From contig NC_089792.1 of the NCBI RefSeq assembly GCF_040412425.1, forward strand, positions 19,099,590 through 19,163,589: a stretch of 64,000 bases of DNA. Direction: 5' to 3'. The notes below the pieces were generated by a model. That model made no database searches, was not told the DNA's origin, and was given only the letters and a program-made list of their open reading frames with translations. Source of the stretch: Macrobrachium rosenbergii. Its lineage: Eukaryota; Arthropoda; Malacostraca; Decapoda; Palaemonidae. Positions 1-11,992 of this stretch are shown here, in pieces. Position 1 is the stretch's first letter; the number at the start of each line of letters is the position of its first letter. The position numbers and the translations under genes are program-made.

Positions 1-841
1 CTGATTTTTTTTCGCATCTCATGTTTTCCTAAAGTAGCATTGCTGGGGTGAAATGCAAAATTGATGATTCTTGGTGGTGGAACTTTTGCTTGATGGGGGT
101 ACATATGCTGTCTCATGAAGAACTGTTTTCCACTGTGTTATGCTAGTGTTATGAATAAATTTGTCAAAATTTTGTGCCCTCCAAGTTGCAAGTCTCCCAA
201 CGATAACAAAATGCAATGGTCATCACTGGCAACTCTGCAAGTTAAAACTTCACATTTCCCAGATTATCCTGTTGCCATTGTCCTTAATGTCAAACACTGA
301 GTTAATGACAATCGTAGTTAAAAGCTTTACAAAGTGAACTTCCAAAAGATAACAAATCAAAACATATCTATTATAGGTAGCAAAATTTTGGCTTAACTGA
401 TTTTCCTTTTATCACGAAGACAGACTTTTGCCTAAGATAATTTTTTTAAACCGTTTGATAAAATTTTTAAAATTTCCATTTTGTTAGTGTTGAATCTGTA
501 TTGAATCATTCACTATTTTGTGATCTGTAAATATAGCTTCTTTGTTTAAAGTTAATGACAAGATATAAAGCCATCTGTGTGGTGTTGGTGATTGCTGACA
601 TATTGCACATAGTAAATACTATATTTCTTGGTGGTTTATCTCTCGAAAAAAAAACAGATTCCTTTTAAAGAAATTTTTTTGCAATGAACCTAACGAGAAT
701 CAAATAAGCGAACCTGCTAATAAAACTTGCAGCTAATGACGTTAATCATCAAGTTATCGTTTAAGAATAAGATGCTTAAGAAAAAAAGGTAAAAGTAATA
801 TGTGAACAATAATGTAACGATGGTTTCACGTTAATCCACAG
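1..841. other. AT-rich non-coding stretch
   Basis: No protein-family resemblance and no repeat structure recognised; short A and T runs throughout. If the exon candidate beginning at 842 is real, this would be the upstream intron. The last bases read CCACAG, an AG acceptor with only a weak pyrimidine tract. Confidence 0.5.
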
Positions 842-1135
842 TTCCGCGGTGCCTGGAACCCACGACTAGAGAGCATGCGCACGAAGATTTCAACCATGAG
901 AGGAAAATCGCCCATTTCTCGCAGGAGAAGAACCGACGTGAGTCTCGCCACTTCAGAAACTTCAAGGAAAACTTCAGTGACTTCCCTCCCTCGAAAGATT
1001 TCAAACACTTCTGTACCCCAGTTCCCTTTGCAGGAGGGCGGTCACCGGGACCTGAGACATTGCAGCCCTCCGCCAAGGAAGCATTCTGGAGCCTCTAATT
1101 TGGAGGCTTTTCCCATGAATCCTATTGAGGAGTAG
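842..1135 (+). CDS. Candidate terminal coding exon, unrecognised Arg/Ser-rich protein C-terminus
   Basis: The frame is open from 818 to a TAG at 1133-1135, and the segment is visibly richer in G and C than its flanks. An acceptor-like CCACAG ends at 841. The first ATG in frame is at 875. The encoded residues are rich in Arg, Ser, Thr and Pro, with a basic SRRRR-like cluster about 15 residues after the ATG; they include GAWNPRLESM near the start and end in NPIEE. No domain is recognised. It could be the last coding exon of a gene entering from the left, or a chance frame in a GC-rich patch. No clear AATAAA signal follows closely. Confidence 0.28.
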   Translation, partial: FRGAWNPRLESMRTKISTMRGKSPISRRRRTDVSLATSETSRKTSVTSLPRKISNTSVPQFPLQEGGHRDLRHCSPPPRKHSGASNLEAFPMNPIEE

Positions 1136-1573
1136 ACAACTTTGTAACTGACATCGTTTTAGGATGTTGAGATTTGTTGATTTCTTTGTTATTTCCAGAA
1201 TTTCAACCGCAAAGGGTACTGTACCGTTTACTATAAGTTCTTCAGGATATTTTGCAATTATAAGAGGTACAGGCTCTTGGTTGATGACTTGGAGTTATTG
1301 ACTGTTTATGTAATCATGTATGAGCTTCAGTATTTACAGAGTGTAATCAATTTGTGAGCTGTTGTTCAAGTCATATTTAGAACTTAGTCACCAAGCTGAA
1401 ACTTCGGTGTAACTTTTTTTTTTTAATATGTTGCTCCAGTGCATGAAATTTCATGTATGCCGCTTATGGGCCAAGTAACCAAAGGCCCTTCTCAAAAGCC
1501 AGGATCTGACTGTAAAGGCGGTTGCTGTTGACGATTGACGATGAAGCTGGCCTTATGCCCACCCAGTGCTCTT

Positions 1574-1708
1574 GTTCCTGGAGCACCTGTGACTCCAGTG
1601 GAAGTGGTAGACGCGCCTTTAAAAGCTGGTAGGAAGGAATTGTTCCTGGAACACCTGTGACTCCAGTGGAAGTGGTAGACACGCTTTTAAAAGGTGGTAG
1701 GAAGGAAG
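1574..1708. repeat. Two-copy tandem duplication, unit 68 bp
   Basis: Copies start at GTTCCTGGAGCACC (1574) and GTTCCTGGAACACC (1642) and differ at only a few positions, so the duplication is fairly recent. An open frame on the minus strand across it is a by-product of the repeat. Confidence 0.85.
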
Positions 1709-2791
1709 GAATTTCGTCATACTGAACTCTTAAGAGTAATTCAGATACAAGAGAAAGAGAATTTTTTATATTTTACAAAAAATTCCTAAAGAATGAGTTG
1801 TGTATTCAGGTTAATGCAATGTATGCTGTTGCATTTGGCAGTCAGGAACTACATACTGTATATACATAAAAACCCATAGCTTTTGAAAGCTCATGTTGTT
1901 AGTCCTGTTGGGTGGAATTTATTCAGCATCTGATCTGGCAGGTTGCCAATTTTCCATTTAGTTGCCAACGACAGCAATGTGGTGTAATTACAGCATAGTG
2001 TTTTTGTTCATAACAGCATGGTGCTATAATTGAAAGTACTAGATTCCACGTTTGTCCCACGAACCGGGACATCAGAATGGAAAGAATCATCTATTGCCTC
2101 GTCTGTTGAAAACTTTTGAGGGGTATCTAGGAAAAGTTTTCAGTGGAATCAGTAAAGATTTTTCTAGTGATATACCTTTATCAGTTTTCAGTGGAAGTCA
2201 GTAAACAAGAATTTTTCTAATGATCTCTCACAATGAATTTTTGTAGAATCTCTTTAATATTGTTGTTATTGTTTTGCTACAAAACGCTGAATGCTACTGA
2301 TCTGTGAATAATCTGAATTAATTAAAGTGTATGAGGTAATAAGTGACTCACCATAGTTTAAGTGAAATTATGCATCGAATATTAATGTTTCCATATTCAG
2401 GGTAATTTTAAAGTTATATTATTCAGTATAAAGAAAGAAAGTTCAGATGTCTGAATTATAATTATCACTGGCATGTAACATGGTGAACCCTGTTTTATGT
2501 AGTGTGTGGATAAAACAGACATTGATGTAGACATTTTGTTTAGAGTAATGGAAACTGATGGTAGTTTTAAATATTTTTATAAGCGACTGTAGAATCTCTA
2601 AAAAAATTTTACAGAAAAATTATCGCTATTATATTTATAAACTGTACAAAAAGTTAACGCTTTTAGAAGTTAGAGGTTATACTAATTATCGTATAAAATT
2701 GTATACACAGAAAAAATTAATTTATACCTTATTACAAAAAAATTTAATTTTTTAACAGGATCTTTCACATAACCTGTGTACAGTATGTATA

Positions 2792-2820
2792 TGCTATGAA
2801 TTAAAATTTAATTCATAGCA
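2792..2820. repeat. Perfect short hairpin, 13-bp arms
   Basis: TGCTATGAATTAA and TTAATTCATAGCA are separated by 3 bases. Weaker pairing continues outward through the flanking GTATGT/ACATAC. No T run follows that would suggest a terminator. Confidence 0.75.
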
Positions 2821-3059
2821 CATACAACGATTATATGCATGATGTTATTTTGAATCCATTGGGCATACAGAGAAAATATGAAAGATACTGTGCAGGAAAT
2901 TTGTGGTAATGTCATTACAAATCATTTTATTCAGAAAAGTGAGTGATTACCATAACTCATAGGATCATTTCTCCCACATCCTCTAAGAAGTCTTAGATTT
3001 ATCTGTTTGACGCGCACTGCTTCTTCCATAATCCCTACACACGGATTAGGACATTAGGT

Positions 3060-3450
3060 TGATCTTTATACTGGGTAATTAAGTATTATGATTAATGACT
3101 CATTTAGAATATTCTCATTACCGCTGGGATACAGTGGTTTCGAAAATGCGCTTATTAGATTTCTGTTTTTTGGCAAACTTGAAAATGTTTTTCATTGTCT
3201 ACGTTATTGCTCTTTTATGAATGGGAATTACTCGTCCTAATTGAGTTATAGATTGGGTAATTATTTGTTTTGGTTAATGACTCCTTTTTATTCCTTAAAT
3301 GTCATTTATATAATCACTGCTGCTGAGATGCTGCTGTGGTTTCGAAACACGTTTATTGGAGTTCTGGTTTTTGGGCAAATTGAAAAATATATTTCCCGGT
3401 GTATTTATTGTTACTCTTTTATGGATTGGAATGGTCGTGCGTCATCTTTA
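3060..3450. repeat. Old tandem duplication, unit about 190 bp
   Basis: The same series of motifs occurs twice: GGGTAATTA, TTAATGACTC, GTGGTTTCGAAA, TTTTTGGCAAA or TTTTTGGGCAAA, then CTCTTTTATG followed by GGAAT. Copy 1 covers about 3060-3240 and copy 2 about 3241-3450. Indels and substitutions show it is old. A 93-codon frame lies in copy 2 only and has no family resemblance. Confidence 0.7.
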
Positions 3451-4559
3451 AATATCCAGGCTAAAAAATTGTTATTCTTTTGTTACAGTATGAAAATAAT
3501 TAAAACCGCAGTTATCTTGTGACTCAACAATCTGCTGGAATTATTTATGATAGCAAATTAAAATTACAATATCCTCGAGGCTTTCTCTTGAATGAGTAAT
3601 GTTATGAAGATGGCGGCCAGTGTAGTGTAAACAATTGTTGCAGAAATATATATAATTTTTCTACGACGTTTTTTTATTCTAACCAGTTAAGTTTTGCTGA
3701 CTAAGAGTAGATAAGACATACGTTATGATAAAAATTAGATGGAAAAACGTAATAACAACGTCTATTGGATATAGTGAAGATAACGAGGCAATAAGGTCCT
3801 TAGATATACAAAGAACACTGAATCGTCTTGTGCCACATTAAGAAACAGAAAAATTATTTATTTTGTAATAAGTGATATAAAACATCGGTCATATTTAGGA
3901 TGACAAAAATTATCATTAAAGAAGCATCCGACAACTGCGTCATTAGGTAGGAGTTATGATTAAGGACGGAACTCATTAACGGCCGCAAAAAAACCGAGTG
4001 ATTTTTTCCGAGTCCCTCAAAATCATGATTAAATTTAGCAGACTGGGAAGTTCACCGAGACATAACAAAAATGGAAGTCGAGTAGCAAATCTGAGAAATC
4101 AAATTATACAGACTAAAAATGAAGAAAATTATCCCCAAAACGAGAGAACAAATTGTACAGACGGATTAAAACTATGGTAAAATAATCCGCAGACAGATTA
4201 AAGCTAATGGGAAAAATGAGACTTCGAAGTTCGTGAAAGCCAATTAACGGGAGAAGACCGTTAATTACATCAACGAAGCGTGAATTTCTAAAAGAATGAA
4301 AAAAAAGGGCAACGGACGCTTCAGGAATTTTCTGACAAATGAAAGAAACTAGAGGCTGAAAAAGTAAGAATATAGAACGAAGGGAAGAAATAAAAATGAA
4401 CCTGGTGAAACTCTGAAAATATGTAAAAATCTAAAACAGAACCAAAAATAAGACAAATAAACGAACCCCACAGGTGACAAGCTGATAAAGAAGAGACTAT
4501 CATGCAATACGTAAAAGGCAAGAACCCGTGGCTAAAATATTTGATAAAATATGAAAGTA
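3451..4559. other. Unassigned A-rich DNA
   Basis: Plus strand strongly A-rich from about 3990, which is also typical of LINE ORF1 coding strands. Only short frames, none recognised; it could be the decayed upstream part of the ORF1 relic at 4720-4960. Confidence 0.4.
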
Positions 4560-5160
4560 ACTTCCAAATCTAAAACAGAGAGATGGAACATTGCAACATA
4601 AAATACAACCACAAAAAAACTATTTGAATGAACAGTTAGTAGCGAATTGAAATACAAGAACAAGCTGCAAATTTTCAAGACCAAGTAAAAATTAAGCAAT
4701 GTCAGACTTTTCAGCAGGTAAAGAACCAAAGATGTGTGTACAATGCTTTAAATGTCAGATATCTGCCCACAAGGTGGATAAGCGTACAGGAGAACTTTTT
4801 TCTTGTGGGATTCAGCATACACTGAATCACGTGTCTACTGTGAGTTTTTAAGTGGGAAAATTAAAACCAGTCAAAAATGTTCTAAGGTTGTAACTGTAAC
4901 CCTAGATAAGATGTATGATTGACCAAAGTCCTCAGATTGCAGGATGAAGAATCTGAAAAATGAAAAGAAAAATTCAATAACAAAGAATACAACCGACTAT
5001 GGAGAAAAACTATTTGTCCATTTTTTGAACAGTTGGTAAGTAGAAAGCAAAACAATTGAAATACAAGAACATAGTGCAAATTTTCAAGCCCCTACCAACA
5101 GAAAAATGGCTAAGCAATAAAACAAAGTAGTCAGACTTTTCAGCGAGTTGCTCAAAGAAC
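4560..5160. repeat. Direct duplication of about 170 bp, copies ~400 bp apart
   Basis: Copy A (about 4560-4735) and copy B (about 4950-5160) share AAAAACTATTTG, GAACAGTT, ATTGAAATACAAGAACA, GCAAATTTTCAAG and GTCAGACTTTTCAGC in order. The possible zinc-knuckle segment lies between the copies. Confidence 0.7.
4720..4960 (+). pseudogene. Possible LINE ORF1 (gag-like) zinc-knuckle relic
   Basis: One plus-strand frame reads QCFKCQISAHKVDKR, then ELFSCGIQHTLNHV. This resembles CCHC zinc knuckles of jockey/I-type LINE ORF1 proteins (C-x2-C-x4-H followed by a second Cys-rich knuckle), which bind the element RNA. The terminal Cys of the first knuckle is lost (Arg in its place) and a stop follows about 20 residues later. 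No intact ORF1 surrounds it. The match is short, so a chance resemblance is possible. Confidence 0.33.
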
Positions 5161-5175
5161 TAAAACCATGTAAAA

Positions 5176-5435
5176 AAATATATAATATATATATATATAT
5201 TTTCTATGTATATATATTTCTCTATTTATATTACATTTTTTTATTTATAGTTGTTGAATGTAATGCACTAAAGTCAACATGAGTAACATCTACTGTGATT
5301 TTTAACTACATATATATATATATATATATATATTATTTTCTATATTTGCATAAAAATATATATATATATATATTGGTGGTATATATATATATATAAATAT
5401 TATATATATAGATATAAATATATATATATTTTAAG
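5176..5435. repeat. Interrupted (AT)n cluster
   Basis: Several AT dinucleotide tracts (5176-5203, 5312-5335, 5353-5430) separated by unique AT-rich DNA. Confidence 0.9.
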
Positions 5436-7774
5436 GAATATTAAAAAAACAGTACAAAAATGTCTAACGATTTCTATAAACTGTAAAACATAACAAAGAT
5501 ATATATCGCCATTCCTTTGATAGACTTAGACAGACAAGACAGGCAAAGGATCATCAAGAGGAGGAGAAAGAGAGGAGATAGAAAAGAGAGAGAGAGTAGG
5601 TGATGATGGTGATGAAGTGAGATGGGGTGCTGTAAAACAAACCTTGGAAAACACATGTTACTTGATCTCATAGCCTGTTCGATAATGATGCCTTTGGTGT
5701 CATAGTTGGAGCCAAAGACGAGAGAGCAACAACAGCGAGAGCTAGAACGAGAGAAAATCTAACAAAGCAACCAGCATTTTAAATTCGAGTGGAAAACACA
5801 ACACTTACTCATTGTTTTGTCAAATATGAATTCTTTAATGTAATCTTTTCTTACTGCTTGATACGGCCAAGCAATTACGTCAAAACCACGTTGAAAAACT
5901 TAAGATATAAATGGCAGAAAGACACCGTATATTTTCTGATGTACCAACAACTTTCTCTATTTAAGGTAAACCAATTCAAGAGTCAAGTGATCGTTTGTTA
6001 TTTACAGCTTGTTGAATGTAATCACAGAAAACGCTTACTATCAACATGAGTAACCAGTCACGTTTGAATTAACTGAACTACACCTACGATAATCAGGCTG
6101 TGAATGGGATTCGACACAGTAAGTGCGACATTAATTTATTTTCTATAGGAAGTTTTGCAGCGCAAAAAAATTGTACACTCAACCGTAGCTCCAGCTTTGG
6201 TGGTATTACGTGTAATTACAAATTTGAATTATAGTCACTTACCGTACACGGACCAATCGAAATCAAACAGACTTTGAATTCCTACCGAAGTATTTATTTA
6301 TATGGAAGACACGGGATTATACTAAAAAAAGAAAGCAAAAACTAACTTTAATGATGAATATGTCCTGTTGAGTTACTACTCATATGCCCGGGCCATAATG
6401 ATGTAAAAACTAAGTACCGTTTAGAAATACCAGAGGAGGACGACAGCGGGAAATGTTCCAAACTGACTCTAGCTAACTGAACTGAACTGCTACTGCTATC
6501 GCTTTTATCCCAGTCATAGTGCGTCAATATTTACACTGATCCCAATGCAATGTGGCAATCTGCACATAGCTGATGCAAGATTTATGTTTAACAATATATG
6601 TTAAGCAAGAATTCTTTAAATTGTATGAATCTACTGTAAATATGCTAAATGAATTGACTGCATATTTTTTAAATAGCGAATGTTATAAGCATTTTAAAAC
6701 TTACAGCCTATACACATAACAAAATAGTACTACAATCTAGAGTTATTGCTTAGGTTTGTTGCGATTTCTTAGAAGTATGCGCCCCGTTGATACTGTATAC
6801 CAATGTCTAGCATACATGCTTCAGTTACGTCTTTTTTTATAATTTTTTCTTTAACTGATAAAAATCATTATTGTAAGAAATACACGACTAGCGCGGTTAG
6901 AACTCACAAAATTCCTTTCTGGTCCACAATTTGCATACTTATATTGCCTTTCTTTCATGCCACGAAATCAAGTAGAAATCACGTCATAAGAATCAAAGTA
7001 CGTTAATCACGGCCACCAAGTAAAGAGTCAAACCATGGTTAGCCCGACAGTGCTCTGGGTAGGGGAGGGTAATGCTGAAGTAGCTCTTTAAAATTCTGGC
7101 GGGATAACATTGAAGAACTGGCTATTAACAAAGTCGAGCTGTTTTTTTATGGAAACCACACGTTTATCGATGTATAAACTATTGCAAAAAGATTTATTTA
7201 AAATGGAAAATGATGTATGATCAATGTGAGTATCCTATGCTATCCTAATGAAAGTATTCAAATTGCTCTCCCAGTGACGCTGAAAGAAGCACCTTATTTC
7301 TAACGGTTTTTGAAGTACGTTTCTGCCTTTTCTCACATTCAGCAATTTATTGGCTAGTATAACCCAGAAAACCTTATAACAGTCGTCGGGCTCTGGATTT
7401 GAGCATCGGTCTACTATTTTGTTGAGACACGTTATGAGTGGCAAAGCTGGTGTGAGGTAAAATCAGTATGGGCCTACGCACAAGAATGCATTTCCCCCAT
7501 AAAGTATTTGTTAATCCAAATAAAAGAATGAAAAAATCTATTACTGGAGGCGCATTCAGAGATGTTACAATAACGAAAGATAGGTTCTCTCGCACTTTGA
7601 TAACCATCAATCTTTAAATGACATGGTAGAATATTATTTAATGTTACATCTTTTTTTATATGAAAAGTACTAAATCTCGTCAATTAATCAGCTTGAAAAA
7701 AGTTAGGCCTATGATACGATGCTTTAAGACAATGGGGTAGCAGTTATACTTCTCCTTCTCCTTGGTTTATTATT
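5436..7774. other. Unassigned DNA
   Basis: No gene recognised. A piece near 6006-6055 (TTGTTGAATGTAAT ... CAACATGAGTAAC) also occurs near 5248-5290, so an old repeat is present. Open frames on the minus strand at 7235-7683 overlap each other and match nothing known to me. Confidence 0.4.
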
Positions 7775-7839
7775 CTCTCTCTCTTTCTCTGCATTCGTTT
7801 GTCTCTCATATTAACCACCCTCTCCCTTCTCTCTCTCTC

Positions 7840-7874
<35 letters not shown>
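7775..7874. repeat. (CT)n microsatellite, interrupted
   Basis: Two CT-rich blocks, the longer at about 7828-7874. Both are next to a GCRTTCGTTTGTCTC motif followed by ATTAACC, so the flank itself was duplicated. Confidence 0.9.
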
Positions 7875-7893
7875 GCGTTCGTTTGTCTCACTC

Positions 7894-8133
7894 AGTATTA
7901 ACCCGGTATGTAGGCTACCCAGCCATGGCGGAAGCTCCTTGGGACGCCGTGTTTAGTACTAGCCTCTTGGGATCAAAGTATTATTTACACCCATTTCTAT
8001 TAATATAATTTGTCAAATACACAATATAGAAATGGGTGTACTGTATATAATACTTTGATCCCCGAGGGGCTAGTACTAAACACGGCGTCCCAAGGAGCTT
8101 CCGCCGTGGGTGGATACATACCCGGTTAATACT
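7894..8133. mobile_element. Foldback/MITE-like element, arms about 100 bp
   Basis: Left arm starts AGTATTAACCCGGTATGTA; the reverse complement of the right end reads AGTATTAACCGGGTATGTA. Internal blocks CCTTGGGACGCCGTGTTTAG and GGGATCAAAGTATTAT also pair across a ~30-base loop. It sits inside CT repeats (CTCACTC on the left, CTCTCTC on the right), so any target duplication is hidden. It is too short to code. A related fragment (GATCCCCGAGGG ... AACACGGCG) occurs at 57068-57099, showing that the sequence is dispersed. Confidence 0.8.
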
Positions 8134-9557
8134 CTCTCTCTCTCTCTATCTCTCCTGCATTCGATTGTTGTTCTCGCTCGTGCCCTTCCGCTGCCATTTT
8201 TCTCTCATCCTCTGTCTGCGGGCGATATATTACAGCGTTTCCATAACCACGTGTCAATGAACGCTAATTTTCCAAGGACAGATGAGTTGAACCCGAGTAT
8301 ATGCTTTATTGAAAGAGAATATTAAAGGCACTGTGCACTGCCATATCATCCCAAAAATTGACAAAAAAGCATTCTGACCAATAAAAGGATTGTTAGATAC
8401 GCTCTCCTGACGTCTTTAAAGAAAGTAAATTACGAGGCTTAGAATTCAGATAAAATGTCATTTCGCAGGTTGAGACACTATCTACAGTATTTGTTTTCTT
8501 ATTCAACAGTTCAGCTAAAACAATTACGGCTGACGATGACAAGATGTGATCTGCGCCCATTACTAATTTGTGGTCTAGTACCTCAACTGATTCCTTTTTG
8601 TGTGTCGGGGGCGGGGGAGGAGTTAGGGAATACCACCATTCTCACTATAGCTAAATTTGAGCAGGTTTGCTCTTCTGCAACCGTTTTTTGTTGGTCCATG
8701 TTCTAAATATTTCTGTTTATTTTTTTTTAAAGGTCGGTTTACGCAATAACTAGTGCAGCTTTAAACTTCAATAAATAATAAAAGCGAAAATATCTTAAAC
8801 ATTAAAATACGACTTTAACTAACGTAACCAAGCATTTTTTGAAAGTCTTCCCTTAAATACAGCGTCACATGATGAAAAAAATGAGTGAAAGAGCCACTTC
8901 GTTTGGACTGAAAGAATTAAAAGTAACACAAACGATTGTTGTATAAGATGTTGTGTATGCAGCCAAGGACATATATAACTGATACAATGGCATTACTGAA
9001 CGAAGCCAATTTACTAGTGATCCGAAGTTGCCCAAAGTGTCCCGGCAAGATCATCCGAGGGTCCGGTTGGGACAGCTTTAGCTACAATGAACTACCCTAA
9101 TTACGTATACGGTAATTAACAGTAACGCTAAAAATTCGCCTAACATTTTACAGAGTCGGTTATGAGACTTGGAGTACATTCCATTATAGCTGCGCTTAAT
9201 GAGGACTACACTAACTCTTCCAAATGTAACAATGGGAATCCTGAACTTACTGTCATTTCATTTAACGATCGTATCTCTTGTTTAGGGAATTGCGTTCCTT
9301 TCCCAGGAATGTCTCCTTTACCCCTATGCCAACTCTCAAATTACTGGAGAAGGGATGTTTTTTATCAAGGATGAAAATCACATGGAGGGAATTCTCGGAA
9401 GGAAACGAAAGGAAATTTCAGTGCTATCCATACTCGCCATCCAATCTCGGGGAACGGTGTAATCTGTTCGTCCATTCGGACAACCTTACTACAACACTGT
9501 TGTTCGTGGTGATTACCGCTGTCAGTTTTCATGATAAAATAAGGATTCATATATAAT
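8134..9557. other. Unassigned DNA
   Basis: A short CT tract lies at 8131-8148. The rest contains only short frames without family resemblance. Confidence 0.45.
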
Positions 9558-9641
9558 ATGAAACGTCCGCATATCATGGTGTCCACATTAAATATACAAG
9601 TCTTTAAATTCCACAAGTCCTACACGTACTTTTACGTGGTT

Positions 9642-9697
9642 ATATATATATTTTTATATATATATATATAAATATTTTTTTATTGATTATATATATG

Positions 9698-9779
<82 letters not shown>
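9642..9779. repeat. (AT)n microsatellite
   Basis: AT tract broken by occasional GTATAT and ATTTTT units; it lies just inside the left arm of the foldback element. Confidence 0.9.
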
Positions 9780-9782
<3 letters not shown>

Positions 9783-10116
9783 TAAACTTTTTTTATTGAT
9801 TAGACAACAGTATTACAATAATCCTTACATTTCTATAATATGCACTATTTACAAAGTATTTACAAATTCATCTGTAAAGAAGGTGTTCATTTTAAGCATC
9901 TTGATAAGACGTATTTGGAAAATTTAAGTTTACATCTAATAATATTTATTCTACAATTTACATTTAAGTTATCATCTCTACTTGCCCAAACCGCGTTAAC
10001 ATATTCAATAACTAGCAAGGACATTGTGTTGTTTTGATTTTTAGTTCTGAGATGAAAGTCTAACATTAAGGTTTTAATTGGTTGGTCACATTTAACATCA
10101 AATATTTTTTTTTGAT

Positions 10117-10172
10117 CGGCATCTAATAGAAGTTGTCTGCGAGTTAGTGTAGACAAGTTCTATTAGATGCCG
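10117..10172. repeat. Compact hairpin, 22-bp arms
   Basis: CGGCATCTAATAGAAGTTGT and the complementary right arm ending TATTAGATGCCG pair with one mismatch around a 12-base loop. The size would suit a small structured RNA, but no transcription evidence is visible. Confidence 0.8.
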
Positions 10173-10263
10173 AAATATAATCACGTAAAAGCACATGTAT
10201 ACCTTGTGGACTTTCAAGCCATGTATATTTAATGTGGAAAGCATGATATACGGAGGCTTCATG

Positions 10264-11899
10264 TCAAATAATCAGTGAAACCAGATCGATTATAAGAATA
10301 TGGAATAAAGTTCAATACACCAAACAAATCAAAATGATTATTACCCAAAATTCGTATCCTAATAATTGATATAAAGCATACCAAGCAAATTATGCTGCAT
10401 TAATCACAGGTACTGTAAATAACTCATATTATAGAATCTGTGACCATGGTTTGCTTATGCTTTACAAGATTCTGTATTCTACAAAACACACCAGTAACAG
10501 ATTACTCTTATTGATACTAATGCCAAAAGTAAGAATATTAACGTTAAATACAGTCATTTTCATACTAATCCTACGATTACACGTTTATGGCAATATATTT
10601 ATTATTGATATTAATCCACGGAATGACAAATGCACTTAACAGACTTAATTAAGCTAACTCTAGACGATATTGCTCATGTAATGCAACCACTTGTGCACTT
10701 ATATGATTACGTATGGAACCAATTTCCATTATTTACTTATCCACTACAGACGACGCGCCGGATGGTGGCTCACTCACGTGTTGCCTCAGTAAAACTAATG
10801 GTAGCCAGTTTGGGAGAACTTTTAACCTAATTTTTTGCCGGCTCCCCCACCCTCCACCCCACAACCGCCGGTTAACTTTCCATATTAGTATCCTCTGTTG
10901 TTCGTACTCCCGAACAAGGGTTGGGGTGCGCCTACCAAAATAGGAACCTATGTGAGATGATGATAAAGGTTTTGACTTGTAATGGAGTTACAGCAATTAG
11001 ATATAACATCCCTATAATTTCCTCGTGAATAATATCAGCAGACTAATAGGGAGTTAAGTATATTAAATGCTGCCTGTGTATCTAATACGTATACATCATT
11101 CTGGTGACCCCTCAGAAACAGACTAATTTACCACGAAAATGAAGAATGGCAATTGGAAACTGACGACTTCGGAAAGACTTCTTCGTATAATCTTGAGTGA
11201 ACGAGGCAACAGCCTATTTTCATTCTTTCGATGGAATGTCAAGAATGATGGTGCCACGTTTCTTTTTTGCCAAAATTACTATTTGGAGGAACGAATAGAA
11301 AGTTGGGCTGCAGTTCCAAAAGAACTTTTCGGCTCTTCGCGTGGGACTCTGTCATTTCAAAACTTATCGATGATATTAGGAACAAAAAAAAAGACTCGAG
11401 TCCATTACCTAATTGAAATGATTGCATCAACCGTCAAGGAAGTAAATGGAGCATTACTAAAAAAATAAAGAAAATATTATTCAGGACTGAAGACTGCACT
11501 CCTCACGTGTCCCTGATTGTTGTGATTCAGTTTGAATGCATATATGGGAAACGTTTTAAATACTTAAAACACTTTTCGGATATTTTCAATATCAGTGACA
11601 ACTGGAACTGGATTATCAGTTCGTTTCTTGGAAATGGCTGATGACACATGAATCGATATCCAAAATGTGAGAGAAGTAACATGACCACGGTGTCGTCGTG
11701 AACATCAGATCCTCATCTGCATTCTCTCGCAGGCCAATTTTAGAAGACTATTTGCCTCTGACAAGCAAAGGACTATCAGATACTAAATGGGAGGCAAACA
11801 TTTTTTCATTTGATTTAAAAATACTCGTATTCATCTTTATAGACATCTTACCATTTGTACAAAATATTAAAATTATGAAAAGATAGATGTTCATTAAGC

Positions 11900-11900
<1 letters not shown>
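10264..11900. other. Unassigned DNA with one 109-codon open frame
   Basis: The plus-strand frame 11139-11468 encodes 109 residues (starts MKNGNWKLTTSERL, ends VNGALLKK). An AATAAA-like AAAATAAAG sits at its stop. I recognise no domain, and a chance frame is the simplest reading. Nothing else is identified. Confidence 0.35.
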
Positions 11901-11901
<1 letters not shown>

Positions 11902-11990
<89 letters not shown>

Positions 11991-11992
11991 TA
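11902..11992. repeat. (AT)n microsatellite
   Basis: Nearly uninterrupted AT tract. Confidence 0.95.

Larger units (their letters stand above)
1136..3059. other. Unassigned AT-rich DNA
   Basis: Nothing recognisable apart from a short tandem duplication (1574-1708) and a small hairpin (2792-2820), listed separately. Confidence 0.5.
9558..10263. mobile_element. Foldback element, 706 bp, with internal AT array and nested hairpin
   Basis: Outer arms (about 9558-9650 and 10178-10263) pair imperfectly. ATGAAACGTCCGCATATCAT at the left corresponds to the reverse complement of the right end, and TCCACATTAAATATACA occurs in both arms with a slight change. The interior holds an AT array (9642-9779) and a separate hairpin (10117-10172). 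No transposase frame. Arm divergence implies an old inverted duplication or a non-autonomous DNA element. Confidence 0.75.

Noticed and set aside
11139..11468. 109-codon plus-strand gene
   Set aside because: Open and of reasonable composition, but no domain, splice signals or neighbours support it; left as a note only.
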